Shown piece after piece: positions 1-9,884 of a stretch of DNA of 64,000 nt. Numbering within the stretch: position 1 is the stretch's first letter; every line of letters begins with the position of its first letter. Origin of the DNA: Armigeres subalbatus (lineage: Eukaryota; Arthropoda; Insecta; Diptera; Culicidae). The position numbers and the translations under genes are program-made. The notes under the pieces are model-generated. The model worked only from the letters and a program-made list of their open reading frames with translations, was not told the origin of the DNA and did not search any database. Where the stretch lies: NCBI RefSeq assembly GCF_024139115.2, contig NC_085140.1:29561806-29625805 (forward strand). The letters run 5' to 3'.

Positions 1-1067
1 GGGGGTTGATGCTTCTGCGGCACCTCAGAAATCGGAGACATGTAAGGTAGGTGGTGCCACCCCGTTGTAGGATGGGGAGACCACCACACTGGCTGAGGAC
101 TACCTGGGCTTCGAAATGTCAATAGGTGCTGGTGACCTATTGGCAGTATCAAAGCCTGGGTAGGTGAGTGTTAGGCACGCCTGACGTGCCGGGTGTTCCA
201 CGCCCAAACGATGCACAGGAGGTGCACAGAGTGGATAAAAATGGGAGATGGGGGTATCACAACCCCCACTGAGTGAGTGACTGAATGTCAAAGAGAGTGG
301 TGCACAAGTGGTGCAAGCGATTGGGACTGAATGTATGAGCGAGCACACAAGTCAGACTCGCATGGTACGTATGGTCAGAGTGACTGCTTAGGCAGTAGCG
401 TGATCCGGCTGTCAGGGACGGAATGAGTGGAGTCTCGCTAGGCCTGGCAGGAGTGTGGGGGGGCAGATACCTCTGCGGCACCTCAGAAATAGGGGACACG
501 AAAGTCTCGCTATGACTGGCAGGAGTGTCGGGGGGTTGATGCCTCTGCGGCACCTCAAAAATAGGAGACATGAAAGGGTCTGCCTCGTAGCTGAGGTAGG
601 AGCGGCATAGGAGCCACCAACCTAGGGTCGCCTCCGGCTTGGTAGACAAGTGGTGCCACCCTGTTGCAGGACGGGGTGAGCACCATACTGAATGGGGACT
701 GCCTATGTTGTGAGATGGCGGCATAGGGGTACCCCCTGCAGGGTACCTGATCTTCTCGTTGCAGCCAATCAAGCGGCATAGGCAGGTGACCCAACACATG
801 TGGTGCCAGTATGTCTTGTGCAAATGTGTTGCATAGGGAGTGTCGAAGAGTTGAGGCGCATACGTGCACTTGTGTACGTCATTGGAGGGGGCGCAATGCC
901 CAATAGTCATCCCCCGAAGTATTGCTTAATTGCGGGCCGGGGGAATGACTGGAGAGGAAGGAGTTGGTTTTAGTGGGTCGGGAGTGGTGATCTCATCCCC
1001 ACACTACCTGGGTTCGCCTCCCCAGGTGTCTGTTTGCAGATTTCCATTACCTTAAAAAAAAAAAAAA
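1..1067 (+). mobile_element. 3' end of a poly(A)-tailed non-LTR-like element, truncated by the window start
   Basis: GC-rich sequence unlike its AT-rich surroundings that ends in a run of 14 A at 1054-1067, as the 3' end of a retroposed copy would. It contains a 72-bp tandem repeat: units start near 470 and 542, and sequence related to the unit recurs at the window start. The minus strand has a 217-codon open frame (257-910) in which the repeat reads as about 24-residue units, but I recognise no domain, so I treat that frame as a by-product. Class and family are unassigned. A host satellite with an internal poly(A) is the alternative. Confidence 0.4.
470..613. repeat. 72-bp tandem repeat, about two units
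   Basis: The segment starting CCTCTGCGGCACCTC at 470 starts again at 542, exactly 72 bp later, with few changes. A related unit begins close to position 11, outside the tandem pair. The unit is a multiple of three, so it stays open on the minus strand as a 24-residue repeat. Confidence 0.75.
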
Positions 1068-1070
1068 CAG

Positions 1071-1369
1071 CATAGGCGTAACTAGAGTCCCGATCTAGGG
1101 GGGACATGGCCTCAGCTAGTGAGGGATAATATTCTTAGACGCACTGCATGCACTGCAAAGCGTCATACACATCTGATCGCCTATCAAATAAAATAAGTTT
1201 AGAAAATCCTAATATTTGCACTAATTTTTGAGATATTGTTTGATTTTTGTATTTTTTTCCCCAGACCCACTTGTGCCTCCCCATAAGATCCGGAAGATGT
1301 TATGGGGGGGCATAAGTGGGTTTGGGGAGGGAAAGGTTCCCTGCCCCTCCCCCCTTATTTACGCCAATG
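1071..1369. mobile_element. possible short inverted-repeat element
   Basis: CATAGGCGTAA at 1071-1081 is matched by TTACGCCAATG at 1359-1369, an 11-bp terminal inverted repeat with one mismatch, abutting the poly(A) of the preceding element. The inside is low complexity with G runs, and no coding frame is credible. I could not find a target-site duplication, so this is a weak call. Confidence 0.3.
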
Positions 1370-1473
1370 TCAGACAGACAGGAATTCATTTGGGCTCAAG
1401 CGTTTTCTAAAAAAATTACGGAGCCGAATTCTATTGTTATGAATGAACAATTACAAAAATATTTATTTATTGT

Positions 1474-1725
1474 TTAGGCCAGAACTTTAACGCCTAGAAG
1501 CGTGATCACTGGATCCCAATTACAGAACTCCAGTAAAATCATGCGTGTCACCTTTCCATATTGATTACGTAGCAAATCGTCATCGGAAACTTCCTGCGGG
1601 AGGTCGAAAACTCGTCCGTAACGAATATTTTCACCCGCTGCCATCATACATACTTCCACCAAAGATTTTAAAGTACAAGATAGTCCACTCTTGTTTATCC
1701 CATACAAGCCGCTGGCGAACGCGAA
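1474..1725 (-). CDS. possible 3'-terminal exon of an unidentified gene
   Basis: The frame reads as ordinary protein (acidic, balanced composition, about 83 codons) and ends in TAA, followed at once by overlapping AATAAA polyadenylation signals (AATAAATAAATA on the minus strand). There is no start codon of its own. An in-frame TAG upstream lies inside a possible AG splice acceptor (1726-1727), and the open part begins just after it, so it fits a last exon. I do not recognise the product and did not find the upstream exon, so a decayed gene or processed copy is equally possible. It is much more coding-like than the overlapping plus-strand frame. Confidence 0.35.
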   Translation of the reverse strand, partial: FAFASGLYGINKSGLSCTLKSLVEVCMMAAGENIRYGRVFDLPQEVSDDDLLRNQYGKVTRMILLEFCNWDPVITLLGVKVLA

Positions 1726-1870
1726 CTACTTTTGTGTAGAGCAACGCCAACTGGTGATTGGAAGTCTAACTGTTTTAGTAAAAAAGATAAAAGTAACTTC
1801 GACTTTTCACTGTCCAACAGAGTCAACAAGAAACATATTGACAGTATTCGAATAAGCTAAATTGAGTGAA

Positions 1871-2564
1871 GATGCCGCCGCCAATATCATCGAACATTTC
1901 TAGTAAGTTCTCCTAAATATTTATCAAATAATGGTTCAAGATGTATTTTACTCAAATAGGTAGATTATAATTATAATTATTAATGAATATTTCATATGCA
2001 TGACTTTTTTTTTGCTTTACGCAAATCGGTTTGGTGCGGGAATCCGTTTACAACGGCGCAAATTAACAGAAGAGTTGGTGAAGGAATAATCAGCCTACAG
2101 AGTGGACCTCTGCACCAACCACTGATTCAGATGATAGGCCGTCCAATCGAATTTGCTTCTCATTTTGCAGTTCACGATTATTGATGAGTGCAGGTGAAAA
2201 ATTCCTAACAGTAAAGGGATTGGCAACATCCGCGACGGAGAACCGGAATTGTAAGTCAGTCCGTAAATTCTAATTTTGGTTTTCTATGCACTAAATTTAT
2301 GTTTCATTTTACAGACAACTGGGTATTCCAGTGTCTAATGAAACAGATGCCGTAGACACTTCTTAAAAGTCCGAAGTTATGGTCTTGAGGTCTCAACTAT
2401 GCCAATCTTCAATGCGCAGTCTTCAAAGTTATGGGTATCGGACAAGACTCCCATCCTGCTGTGCACATTTGGGAAGGATTGGCTATCGTTGATCGACTAA
2501 ACAAGCACCACTTCGTCTTGGGAGCGTACATAACGATTAAATAATCAATTAAAATAATGAAACT
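1871..2564 (+). pseudogene. coding-like exon fragments, possibly a calponin/transgelin-type repeat
   Basis: A short start exon (ATG at about 1871) runs into GTAAGT near 1902. At 2030-2105 the plus strand reads PFTTAQI then VGEGIISLQSG, which resembles the C-terminal calponin repeat of transgelin-like muscle proteins (GLQAGTN-type core), but the match fails directly after this core. A second GTAAGT donor lies near 2252 and an acceptor-like TTTTACAG near 2315. A further open segment (about 2390-2564), after an in-frame TGA, reads as natural protein to TAA but is unrecognised. Together this looks like pieces of a multi-exon gene or its decayed copy. The family suggestion is inference only. Confidence 0.25.
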
Positions 2565-2579
2565 ATTCTTTAAAATTTT

Positions 2580-3300
2580 GGAAGGAAAATGGAATGGTGG
2601 GTGGAGAGGTAATCCCATAACTTTTTGAGTTGGTTGGTCCTTAGCGTGTTCTCCATATCAAAGTTTGAGCTGACCTTTGAGTAGTTGCTCCATGAGCTGG
2701 CCAAATCTTCAATTGCTTATTTTGTTTTTGGAGAAAGACGCCGGAGTACACGCGATGGCTCGAGGTTTTTGAAAAGAAAAATGTTAAAAATTAAAACAAG
2801 AACTAGTTTTGTTTAAATTAAATATTAAAACAAGAACACATGTGTCAATCAATATATGGGCTCTGCGTTAAAACTAGCAATTCCATCAAATATTTGATTT
2901 TTAATTGTAGAAGGCAACAAAAAAAATCCGGAAAGGTTAAATTTTGCTGTTCCAATCGAAAAGATATGACGTTTAGAGTTTGTTTAGATTGTTTTGGCAG
3001 CAACGATGAGCTTCTACGCGTTGATATGGAAGCGACGGCGCGCCTCAATGCGGCGATATCAAGGCAACGAGGCGACGCCACGCATTGCTGCGATAAAATA
3101 GTTCGACCGCCATCCGTTGTAGCGCTGAAGTCGTGTTCGCCTGTTTTTAGCAACAGTGGACTATATTGTTAATATATAATATTTGCTTCCACTGTCTTTC
3201 CATTAGCGATATCAGGAGAACAATAACACCGTGTGGGGATAATCCACAATAGTCCGACAGAGCGTATCTGCAGCCGCATGCGTCGTGTACGACTGATGCC
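2580..3300. other. no gene recognised
   Basis: AT-rich spacer. Overlapping open frames on both strands at 2840-3172 give no recognisable protein, and neither has a supporting signal. Confidence 0.5.
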
Positions 3301-3640
3301 GAGCAACTGAAAAGGATTTCTTTGGAAGCCCAGAATGATTCGTTGAGAAAACCCAGAAGAATTTCGTTCAGAAGCTTGAGGGGATTCCATTAGTAAACCC
3401 AGAAGGATTACGTTCCGAAGTTCACATAATTTTGTGCGGAAATCTGTACGAACGGATGTTTTTTGGGCACCCTAATGAAATTCTTTTGGGCTTTCGAACG
3501 GAATCATTTTAGGCTAATATGAATGGCAGCTTTTTAGGCTTCCAAAAGGAATCAAAGAATCTTCCCGTTTGCAATTCCAAAAGGGTTCTGTTTGGAACCC
3601 AAAAGGAATCCCGCTCAGAAGCCTAAAAGGTTCCATGCGC
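3300..3640. repeat. degenerate GAATTCC/CCAGAAGGATT-type short repeat
   Basis: Imperfect short units built around AGAAGGAATTC and CCCAGAAGAATTTC recur every 15-35 bp. The style matches the much longer field at 30.95-35.2 kb, so both probably come from the same slippage-prone repeat type. Confidence 0.5.
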
Positions 3641-4144
3641 AATTCCAAAATGATAGAATTCCGTATGCAAGACAAAATTGTAGAGTAGTTAGGAATAACA
3701 AAACAAATAAAATGAACTGTTTGATGCAATATCATTATTATAATAAATATATACTAAAATACAAACTAAGATGTTTCTCGTTAGAAATCCCATGTCACGA
3801 ACTTCATGTCACAAGACCATCTACACCCAAAATAAAAATCAAATCGTTGCAGAAGAGGGAAACAAAAAAAGCGGTTGCTATAGTAACAAGGGGAACAGAG
3901 TCTCCAGGTGGCAAGTCCTCGTCTATAAAACGGACGGTCATCGGAGACCAGAGTCATTCTACTCTCGAACGTCATATCGTACGCTTCGAACAGCCAACCG
4001 ATCCCAGCAGGCTAGGAAACCAACGCGGACTCATCAGTTGCCATTGGCAACCATCACCCACCAGCGGTGGACGTACAGGCGACGGACAGCATTACGGAGA
4101 GGCACAATCCAGCGAAGAGGCAGATTGCCTGCCCACTACCAAGC

Positions 4145-4340
4145 GACGAACTATCTCGTGGACGAACCCGATTCCGCGGCGCGCGCAAGACAGCGTGCCC
4201 CCAGCGGTCGCCATAACAACGCTTCAACAAACGACGCGGACGGCGTCCATCACGACGAACTACCTCGCGGACAAACCCGATTTCGCGGCGCTCGCAAGAC
4301 GGCGTGCATTCAGCGGTCGCCATAACAACGACGCGGACGG
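4145..4340. repeat. tandem duplication, period about 109 bp
   Basis: The segment starting GACGAACTATCTCG at 4145 starts again at 4254 with scattered substitutions and small length changes. It lies in a GC-rich block (about 3900-4400) where overlapping plus-strand frames of 269 and 184 codons stay open. The translations are rich in Arg, Ala and Thr, share no known motif and repeat with the DNA, so I read them as chance openness, not a gene. Confidence 0.65.
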
Positions 4341-4639
4341 CGTCTACCACGGCAATCCGCACGCTTGTACAGCAACCTCGTGGCATCAAGAAAAATTATA
4401 ATAACCGGCCTACTGCGCATCTAACAGCATTCAGCTGAGACGCTAGCGGTACGCATGGCAATACGCCTTCCATAACACGTAACCAACCTATGGTTGGTTG
4501 ATATGTTGTGGTTCGGCATTTTAAAGAGGATTGGAGGATTGGTACAAAACGGCTTTTTATAATAAATATTGAATTCATTTCTCTATAGCTGCGACAAGGA
4601 GTCGAAAAACAACTTGCAATGGAGAGCAAAGGTCAGCTC

Positions 4640-4790
4640 TACCCCCGTTGCGAGGACACTGAGTCTGATCGTAGTCCGGAAGATTACGACAAAAATGTCT
4701 TCTCCTTACTAGGGCGGGAATCAAACTCTCACTCCATGGATTGCAAATACTCTTAGACGACTGACGGCACTAGCAATGCAAATTGCAGAA
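4640..4790 (-). mobile_element. tRNA-derived SINE-like fragment
   Basis: On the minus strand a tRNA-like 5' part carries AGTTTGATTCCC, a near match to the pol III B box (GGTTCGANTCC), followed by CGCCCTAGTAAGGAG. The A box is poorly preserved. No poly(A) or target-site duplication was resolved, so the ends are approximate. It is not the same family as the Feilai copy at 30371. Confidence 0.4.
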
Positions 4791-4794
4791 ATTT

Positions 4795-5428
4795 CCCGGG
4801 TAAATTATAAAGAATTTCCTTTGGGAATCTCAAAGAATTACCTGTGTAAATTTCCAAGCATTTCCTGTTGAAATCCACAGAATTTCACGTTGAAAATAAT
4901 TGTGTTGACGGGGAAGGGCCGTTTGTTATTTGGCCGAATATGTCATTAATCCGAAACACGACTGGCATGAAATCATTTGGCCGAAATAGACATATGGCCG
5001 ATAATGTCGTTTGGCCGAACAGGTCATTTGACTGAAAAGTCGTCTAATTGAATAGGTCATCGAATTTTCATTTGGTAGAAAAGCTGCCGAAAAAAAAATC
5101 GTTTCACCGAAAATGCTGCTTGGCCGGACGAGATGACATAGGGTCGAAAACGGTTTGCGACGTACGGGTGAAGATCATACGGCCGAACTGATAATTTGGC
5201 CGAAAAAAAAACGTTTACTCCGTCAGCTCATTTGTTCGAAAATGGCGTTTAGCTGAACGGGTCGGCGTTTTCGCCGTATAATCCGATCACCCGAATGACA
5301 TTTTCGGCCAAATTGCCCTTCCTGCTGAACTACCGTTTCGATCAAATGGAATTTTCGATGACAAGGCCTATTCCACCAAACGACATTATATTAGGGCATA
5401 CGGCTTTTTCATCCAAATAACTAGTTTG
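4795..5428. repeat. left part of a foldback repeat made of GGCCGAA units
   Basis: After about 100 bp of AATTTCC-type repeats (4795-4895), short units of about 20-25 bp with core TTTGGCCGAA face forward from about 4920 to 5230. Units with the reverse core (TTCGGCCAAA) follow from about 5280. The forward-then-reverse order gives a foldback arrangement. The rest of the reverse half lies beyond the LTR element, at 9652-9780, so the LTR element split this repeat. Confidence 0.6.
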
Positions 5429-5630
5429 TATTAAATCCGGAGCCTGTAGCTAGGGGTTGGTTTCGGGAGCCAGTCAATAAAGATGCGGAGTCGTCGAGTG
5501 TTGAAACAGAAAGACCTTCTGGTCTGTTTTATTGTTTTTATGAAATTGACAGCAGTGTAGCGCACAGCGCACACTGCTGTCATGCACTCTTATAATAATC
5601 TTTTCAGATTTGCTTTTGCAGTACACAATA
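5429..5630 (-). repeat. 3' LTR
   Basis: Begins TATTGTG and ends TTTAATA on the minus strand, so the termini form a short inverted repeat (TATT/AATA). It contains a TATA-like TATAAGAG and an AATAAA signal. The stop codon of the long open frame (5604) lies inside it. It equals the 5' LTR over its full length. Confidence 0.92.
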
Positions 5631-8342
5631 GCTCTCCCCCCTTCGGAAAGATGAACAATAATTCATCAAATAAAAATATTCGAAATTATTATCTATTCTT
5701 GTTACTATAGCTGTCTCAGAATGCCAAGGTATGCCAGAAAGCACTACCAACTCTGAAGAAAATTTTCTCTTCCTATTTCTATTTCCACTTAACACATTAT
5801 TTTCAGACTGCGTCGAACTTCTCCGATCTGGTAACTGCCAGACATCGTTCTCGATCATGGGTAAGGGTGCCATCGCGCTCATATCTGGTAAATGCCAGAT
5901 AGTGCTGTCTTCTACAAATGCCATCATGGATACTGCGGTAGTCAGTAACGGCCGACCAGCCACGGATGTGTCGTCATAATCATCAGTCAGTACCGGCCGA
6001 CCAGTCTCGACAACACGCATCGATCGCCTTGGCATGCCGCGTCCATCGTTAACGACTCTGAGTTGAATTGGATGGACGGTGGTTATCTCCTTGTGTTCAA
6101 CCATGATCTGTAATGAGCGTTTAGAGACATGTTTTAAGAAAAATGCTTTACTCAGCTTTTCGCGTACATGCTGCACGTCATGCCTCTTATAGTTAATCAA
6201 ATAGACTAACACACACTTCACGTGATAATATGCTTTTTCTGAAGGAAAGTTGTCCTTCAATGTCAAGTTATTAGGAAACAAACATACATTTGTTAGGTCT
6301 TCAAAGCATCTTATGTATAGAAGACCTTTGTCAATCACTGTAACGTCTGGCAATCCAAAACTAGCAATAAGTTGAATTAACTTTGCCAAAATCACTAAGC
6401 AGTTGTAAATTTTCATCAACCACTTTACCTCCACCCTTTGGAAGAAATTATTCACTGCGAAAAAATTTGAAGCAGGTTTACGTTTTAAAATTTTAATAAT
6501 AATGTGTTGTTTTGGATTAATTGCCACACTTGCATAGACATCACAAGAATCAATAAAATTTGTGTTTATTCCAACAAAGTGCACCGCGTGTTTTACTGAT
6601 CGTTTTATTCTAAAGACATCAAACTTGCTGCCATGTAAAAGTTTTAAAAAATTTTGAATTGTCTGCGGTATATTCACTTTGTCATGGAACAAAGAACACA
6701 CGTCAAAAAGTCTTAAAATTTGTCGATTTTCCAAAATTCTCACATTATCAGTTTTCCCAAGCCAATCAGAATAGATCACTTCTTGCACAATATTATTACT
6801 CATGTTTTCCCTGGCATTGACCAAAGATTTGGCAGGTATGTTATTTATTTCACTATCCAAATATTCATCATATTCTGTGGGAGCTGACATATTTACATTA
6901 ATTCGCGAAAAATAATTCGCAAAATAAATCCACAACGAAAGTCTATTCTGAATTTTGGAATCAAACACCGACAATTTAAAAATGTTCTCCCTCCAGCTGT
7001 AGGGAATGTCAGAATTCTTATTGTTATTTGGAAAATTACTATTCAAAGCCATTTTTGCTTCACAACCATCATTAAACACAGGTTTACTAAAAGAATTGAC
7101 AAATACATCAACAAGTTTAATCTGATCAACTGCAATTAGTGCTCTAATTTGTTTTCCAAAATGTTGTTTAATGGCCTTGAAGCCCCAAAATATTAGTCCA
7201 GTTGGGAAAAAATCATCCAACCACGTTCTACCCAGCAAAGAAATAAACTGGTAATCACAGTCAAGCGCTAACAAATTTAAAATGATTTTTCTCCCATTAA
7301 ATTCAACCGTAACATCAACTTCACCAGAAAATTTGACCCTGGAATCATTTGTCACAATCAGTTCATTTGAACTATTACATAAAGGTTGGTTGAATTCAGA
7401 AGCAAATAAATTTTGGTTCGTCACTGTTTCCAAAGAGTCACTATCAATCTCCATCTGAAAAGCACTACGTTCAACAGATACGTCAAACAAACAAGACTCG
7501 CTGGACTTATTGATGAGAGAAATATGCATACACTCCAATTCGAAGTCATTTGGATTATTGTTATCCGAGTCACCATCCATTTCCCTCAAACTGTCCAGTT
7601 GCTCGGACAAGCTATCCGGAATCGGGCTAGGTTTTTGGATGTCAACATGATTAACTTCATCGTTTCTCTCTTGTTTAAGTTTGTAGCACCTTCTTCGCTC
7701 GTGTCCTCGCTGTCCGCAGTAATCACAGATACGCTGGTTCCCAGTCCATTGGTTACCATCCATTATGCTTCCTCGATGAGATATGCTAGCAGACGAAGCA
7801 CGGTACCTAAACTTCTGAGAATGGAATCCAAATTGCGAGTTATGCCTATAATCTTCATTATTCGAATCACAAAATGAATACTTGGCACTTATTGAAGCCA
7901 CAAAGTCAACATTATTGTTAGCCAACAGGTTTGTATTATAAGTCGCCATTTCCCAAGAAGCGATAATCCTTTCAGCCTGTTCTAATGTTAAGTTATTTTC
8001 AGTCAAAAGGCGATGTTTAAGTAAGCCATCTTGTAGACCAACAAGAATGCGATCCAATATAAGGAAATCCTTTTGATCACCGAAGTCACAATTTGCCGCA
8101 AGAATTTTCAGCGAAAATATGTAATCACCGGCTGATTCGCCAGGTTGTTGCGCCATTCTACTGAAATTATATCTGTGGAGTAAGACTGAATCATTTTTGT
8201 CAAGTCTCTCCTTAAGCTTTGAACTAACACTTGTAGGAAACTTCTTCCAACAATTCATCTGTAGGAAAGAGTTTATCTGCCATATTAAACAAAAATTCTC
8301 CTCCCAAAAGTAACATCTGGTATTTTTTGTCGTTTTCTTCAA
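5604..8342 (-). CDS. gag-pol remnant polyprotein, 912 open codons, with degenerate protease and integrase and no reverse transcriptase
   Basis: First in-frame ATG is at 8258. Residues 206-219 form a perfect CX2CX4HX4C zinc knuckle (C206, C209, H214, C219), typical of Gag nucleocapsid. A retropepsin-like domain follows, about 290-380, with the conserved LLGRTWLDDFFP end, but the active-site position reads D300-S301-D302 where D-S/T-G is expected. About 407-455 resembles the segment before the reverse transcriptase fingers and about 462-490 the end of RNase H; the YXDD palm is missing between them. About 550-680 resembles the integrase zinc-binding region and core: H569 and C600 remain, SFGLPDV (661-667) is clear and D671 is kept, but the first catalytic Asp position reads Asn. 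The C-terminus (750-912) is unlike any domain I know. Staying open for 912 codons with all catalytic motifs changed is odd. It could encode only a structural Gag-like product. Confidence 0.85.
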   Translation of the reverse strand: MKKTTKNTRCYFWEENFCLIWQINSFLQMNCWKKFPTSVSSKLKERLDKNDSVLLHRYNFSRMAQQPGESAGDYIFSLKILAANCDFGDQKDFLILDRILVGLQDGLLKHRLLTENNLTLEQAERIIASWEMATYNTNLLANNNVDFVASISAKYSFCDSNNEDYRHNSQFGFHSQKFRYRASSASISHRGSIMDGNQWTGNQRICDYCGQRGHERRRCYKLKQERNDEVNHVDIQKPSPIPDSLSEQLDSLREMDGDSDNNNPNDFELECMHISLINKSSESCLFDVSVERSAFQMEIDSDSLETVTNQNLFASEFNQPLCNSSNELIVTNDSRVKFSGEVDVTVEFNGRKIILNLLALDCDYQFISLLGRTWLDDFFPTGLIFWGFKAIKQHFGKQIRALIAVDQIKLVDVFVNSFSKPVFNDGCEAKMALNSNFPNNNKNSDIPYSWRENIFKLSVFDSKIQNRLSLWIYFANYFSRINVNMSAPTEYDEYLDSEINNIPAKSLVNARENMSNNIVQEVIYSDWLGKTDNVRILENRQILRLFDVCSLFHDKVNIPQTIQNFLKLLHGSKFDVFRIKRSVKHAVHFVGINTNFIDSCDVYASVAINPKQHIIIKILKRKPASNFFAVNNFFQRVEVKWLMKIYNCLVILAKLIQLIASFGLPDVTVIDKGLLYIRCFEDLTNVCLFPNNLTLKDNFPSEKAYYHVKCVLVYLINYKRHDVQHVREKLSKAFFLKHVSKRSLQIMVEHKEITTVHPIQLRVVNDGRGMPRRSMRVVETGRPVLTDDYDDTSVAGRPLLTTAVSMMAFVEDSTIWHLPDMSAMAPLPMIENDVWQLPDRRSSTQSENNVLSGNRNRKRKFSSELVVLSGIPWHSETAIVTRIDNNFEYFYLMNYCSSFRRGESYCVLQKQI
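5631..5645 (-). promoter_or_regulatory. polypurine tract
   Basis: Minus-strand AAGGGGGGAGAGC directly abuts the 3' LTR. In LTR retrotransposons this RNase H-resistant tract primes plus-strand DNA synthesis. Confidence 0.8.
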
Positions 8343-8451
8343 CTTTATTCACTCGGAAATGGCATGATAAACGTTTAATCCAAGAAGTAAATGATTGACT
8401 CTTACGGTAGGGCTCAATATTGGGAGCTACCATGTAAGACATATTTGTCAT
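8224..8451 (-). pseudogene. gag N-terminal fragment, frameshifted from the main frame
   Basis: ATG at 8451-8449 opens 75 codons with Gag-like composition and stops at 8224. The longer downstream frame overlaps it in another phase, and Gag-like sequence continues there with no gap, so a one-base shift lies between about 8260 and 8224. The shift separates the natural gag start from the zinc knuckle in this copy. A programmed shift is unlikely so early in gag, and I saw no slippery site that would support one. Confidence 0.6.
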
Positions 8452-9431
8452 TTTTTTTGCAAAAAGACGATACACACAATGTTTTAAACCAATACACAAC
8501 AAAAATTGCAAATAAAACAATACAATGGTTCAATAATATCAATACCTTCACTGACAATCAATCAAAATAATAATTACATTCAATGCTTTCACTGACAAAC
8601 AATCAGGATTATTATTATATTGTTTTCCTATTGTTTTTTTTTTCTAGTAAATAAAGCAAAAAAGCATCACTGTTCACTGCGCTTTGAATTGATAAAAATT
8701 AACGCGCTAAATCACCAATTTAGTTTTAATTATTTAAACAGCTTCTCTTAAAATAAGCAAAAATAAAATCACCAAAGAGTATTTATCAAGTTTTTACATT
8801 TAACACGCCACTTTGCTTGTGCAATTTTTTGTTTCAAACAATTATGCTAAAGCGCCTTTTCTTTGGAAACAGTGCAAATAAAGTTGTACACCAAATAATC
8901 ACCAAATCACAAATTTTAGATACTCACCCGGTACATGCAACACTCACCACGACTCTTAACTCGATGCCAACGAATAAGCAACACAAAACCTCCTGGTGGA
9001 ACGGAATGACACTCCTGCTGCAAAGCCGATTGTTGCAGCGCAAACCTGCACAGCCTGATGCCACTAAACTCCCCAAAATAAGAGAAAAGCACTGTTATTA
9101 TCTGGTCAAAAACTTTTGTAAACCACCAAGAGCACTATTTTGAAAAATATAATTTTCAATTAGTCGTCTAATTAATCACTCTATTGTTGCCCAAAAACCG
9201 ACGCTACCAAAGCAAATGGCGTTTCGGTTGACAAAGTCGCTTCGTCACTACTGAAATAATATCGCCAATCAAATGCCGAAAATGATAATTATCACAAACG
9301 ATTTTTTTTTGTTTGATTTCACTGCACTGTTACCTCGTTTTTTTATTTTTGTTGAATTCTGGTGCCGAGGTAGTCCAGAGCTGGTTTCCTTCGCTGCGGT
9401 CAGTTGAAACCTTCTGCACCGCTACCGATTG
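8452..9431 (-). other. AT-rich untranslated leader of the LTR element
   Basis: About 1 kb between the primer binding site and the gag start with no credible frame. A 108-codon plus-strand frame (8817-9143) is a by-product. Packaging or dimerisation signals would be expected here, but none can be recognised by eye. Confidence 0.6.
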
Positions 9432-9444
9432 TCCTCGTCGCCAC
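9432..9444 (-). promoter_or_regulatory. candidate primer binding site
   Basis: Minus-strand TGGCGACGAGGAC starts at the last base before the 5' LTR. The leading TGG matches the 3' CCA end of a tRNA. The identity of the priming tRNA is not resolved. Confidence 0.65.
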
Positions 9445-9646
9445 TATTAAATCCGGAGCCTGTAGCTAGGGGTTGGTTTCGGGAGCCAGTCAATAAAGAT
9501 GCGGAGTCGTCGAGTGTTGAAACAGAAAGACCTTCTGGTCTGTTTTATTGTTTTTATGAAATTGACAGCAGTGTAGCGCACAGCGCACACTGCTGTCATG
9601 CACTCTTATAATAATCTTTTCAGATTTGCTTTTGCAGTACACAATA
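9445..9646 (-). repeat. 5' LTR
   Basis: Identical by eye to 5429-5630. It is preceded on the plus strand by the primer binding site candidate and followed by the GTTTG target duplication. Confidence 0.92.
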
Positions 9647-9651
9647 GTTTG

Positions 9652-9880
9652 GTCGTACCGCCAAACCATTTTTCACATAATAAACGTATCGGACAAATGG
9701 AATTCGGCTAGATAGTTCTCGGCTTAACGTTTTATTCGGCCATGTGGTATTCGGTCAAATGACTTTCAACCAAACGACACGAAAATTTTCTCGTAGAATT
9801 TCCGAAGAATTACTAATAGACAACATAAGGAATTTCACGTAGAAATAAAAAAAAAATCCGTAAAAAATCCAGTTGAAAAT
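9652..9880. repeat. right part of the split foldback repeat plus AATTTCC-type repeats
   Basis: Reverse-facing units (TTCGGCC, TTCGGTCAAATG) continue the series cut at 5428. They are followed by AGAATTTCCGAAGAATT-type units like those at 4795-4895, so the flanks mirror each other around the LTR insertion. Confidence 0.55.
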
Positions 9881-9884
9881 GGTA

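Larger units (their letters stand above)
5429..9646 (-). mobile_element. non-autonomous gypsy-type LTR retrotransposon, recent insertion
   Basis: Two 202-bp LTRs (5429-5630 and 9445-9646) that I find identical by eye bracket 3.8 kb of internal sequence. The 5-bp duplication GTTTG lies at 5424-5428 and 9647-9651. On the minus strand a purine tract, AAGGGGGGAGAGC, directly precedes the 3' LTR, as a polypurine tract should. Downstream of the 5' LTR, TGGCGACGAGGAC (9432-9444) is the primer binding site candidate; I could not assign the tRNA. A ~1-kb AT-rich leader precedes the gag start at 8451. The reverse transcriptase core and most of RNase H are absent, so the copy must have been moved by enzymes from a related element. 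Confidence 0.93.

Noticed and set aside
257..910. 217-codon minus-strand frame near the window start
   Set aside because: It follows the 72-bp repeat of a transposon end and shows no known domain; the plus-strand poly(A) suggests the opposite orientation for the element.
3592..4401. 269-codon and overlapping 184-codon frames
   Set aside because: GC-rich, repeat-bearing sequence open in two frames and on the opposite strand, with no recognisable domain.
8817..9143. 108-codon plus-strand frame inside the LTR element
   Set aside because: Antisense to the element leader, no motif, low complexity.
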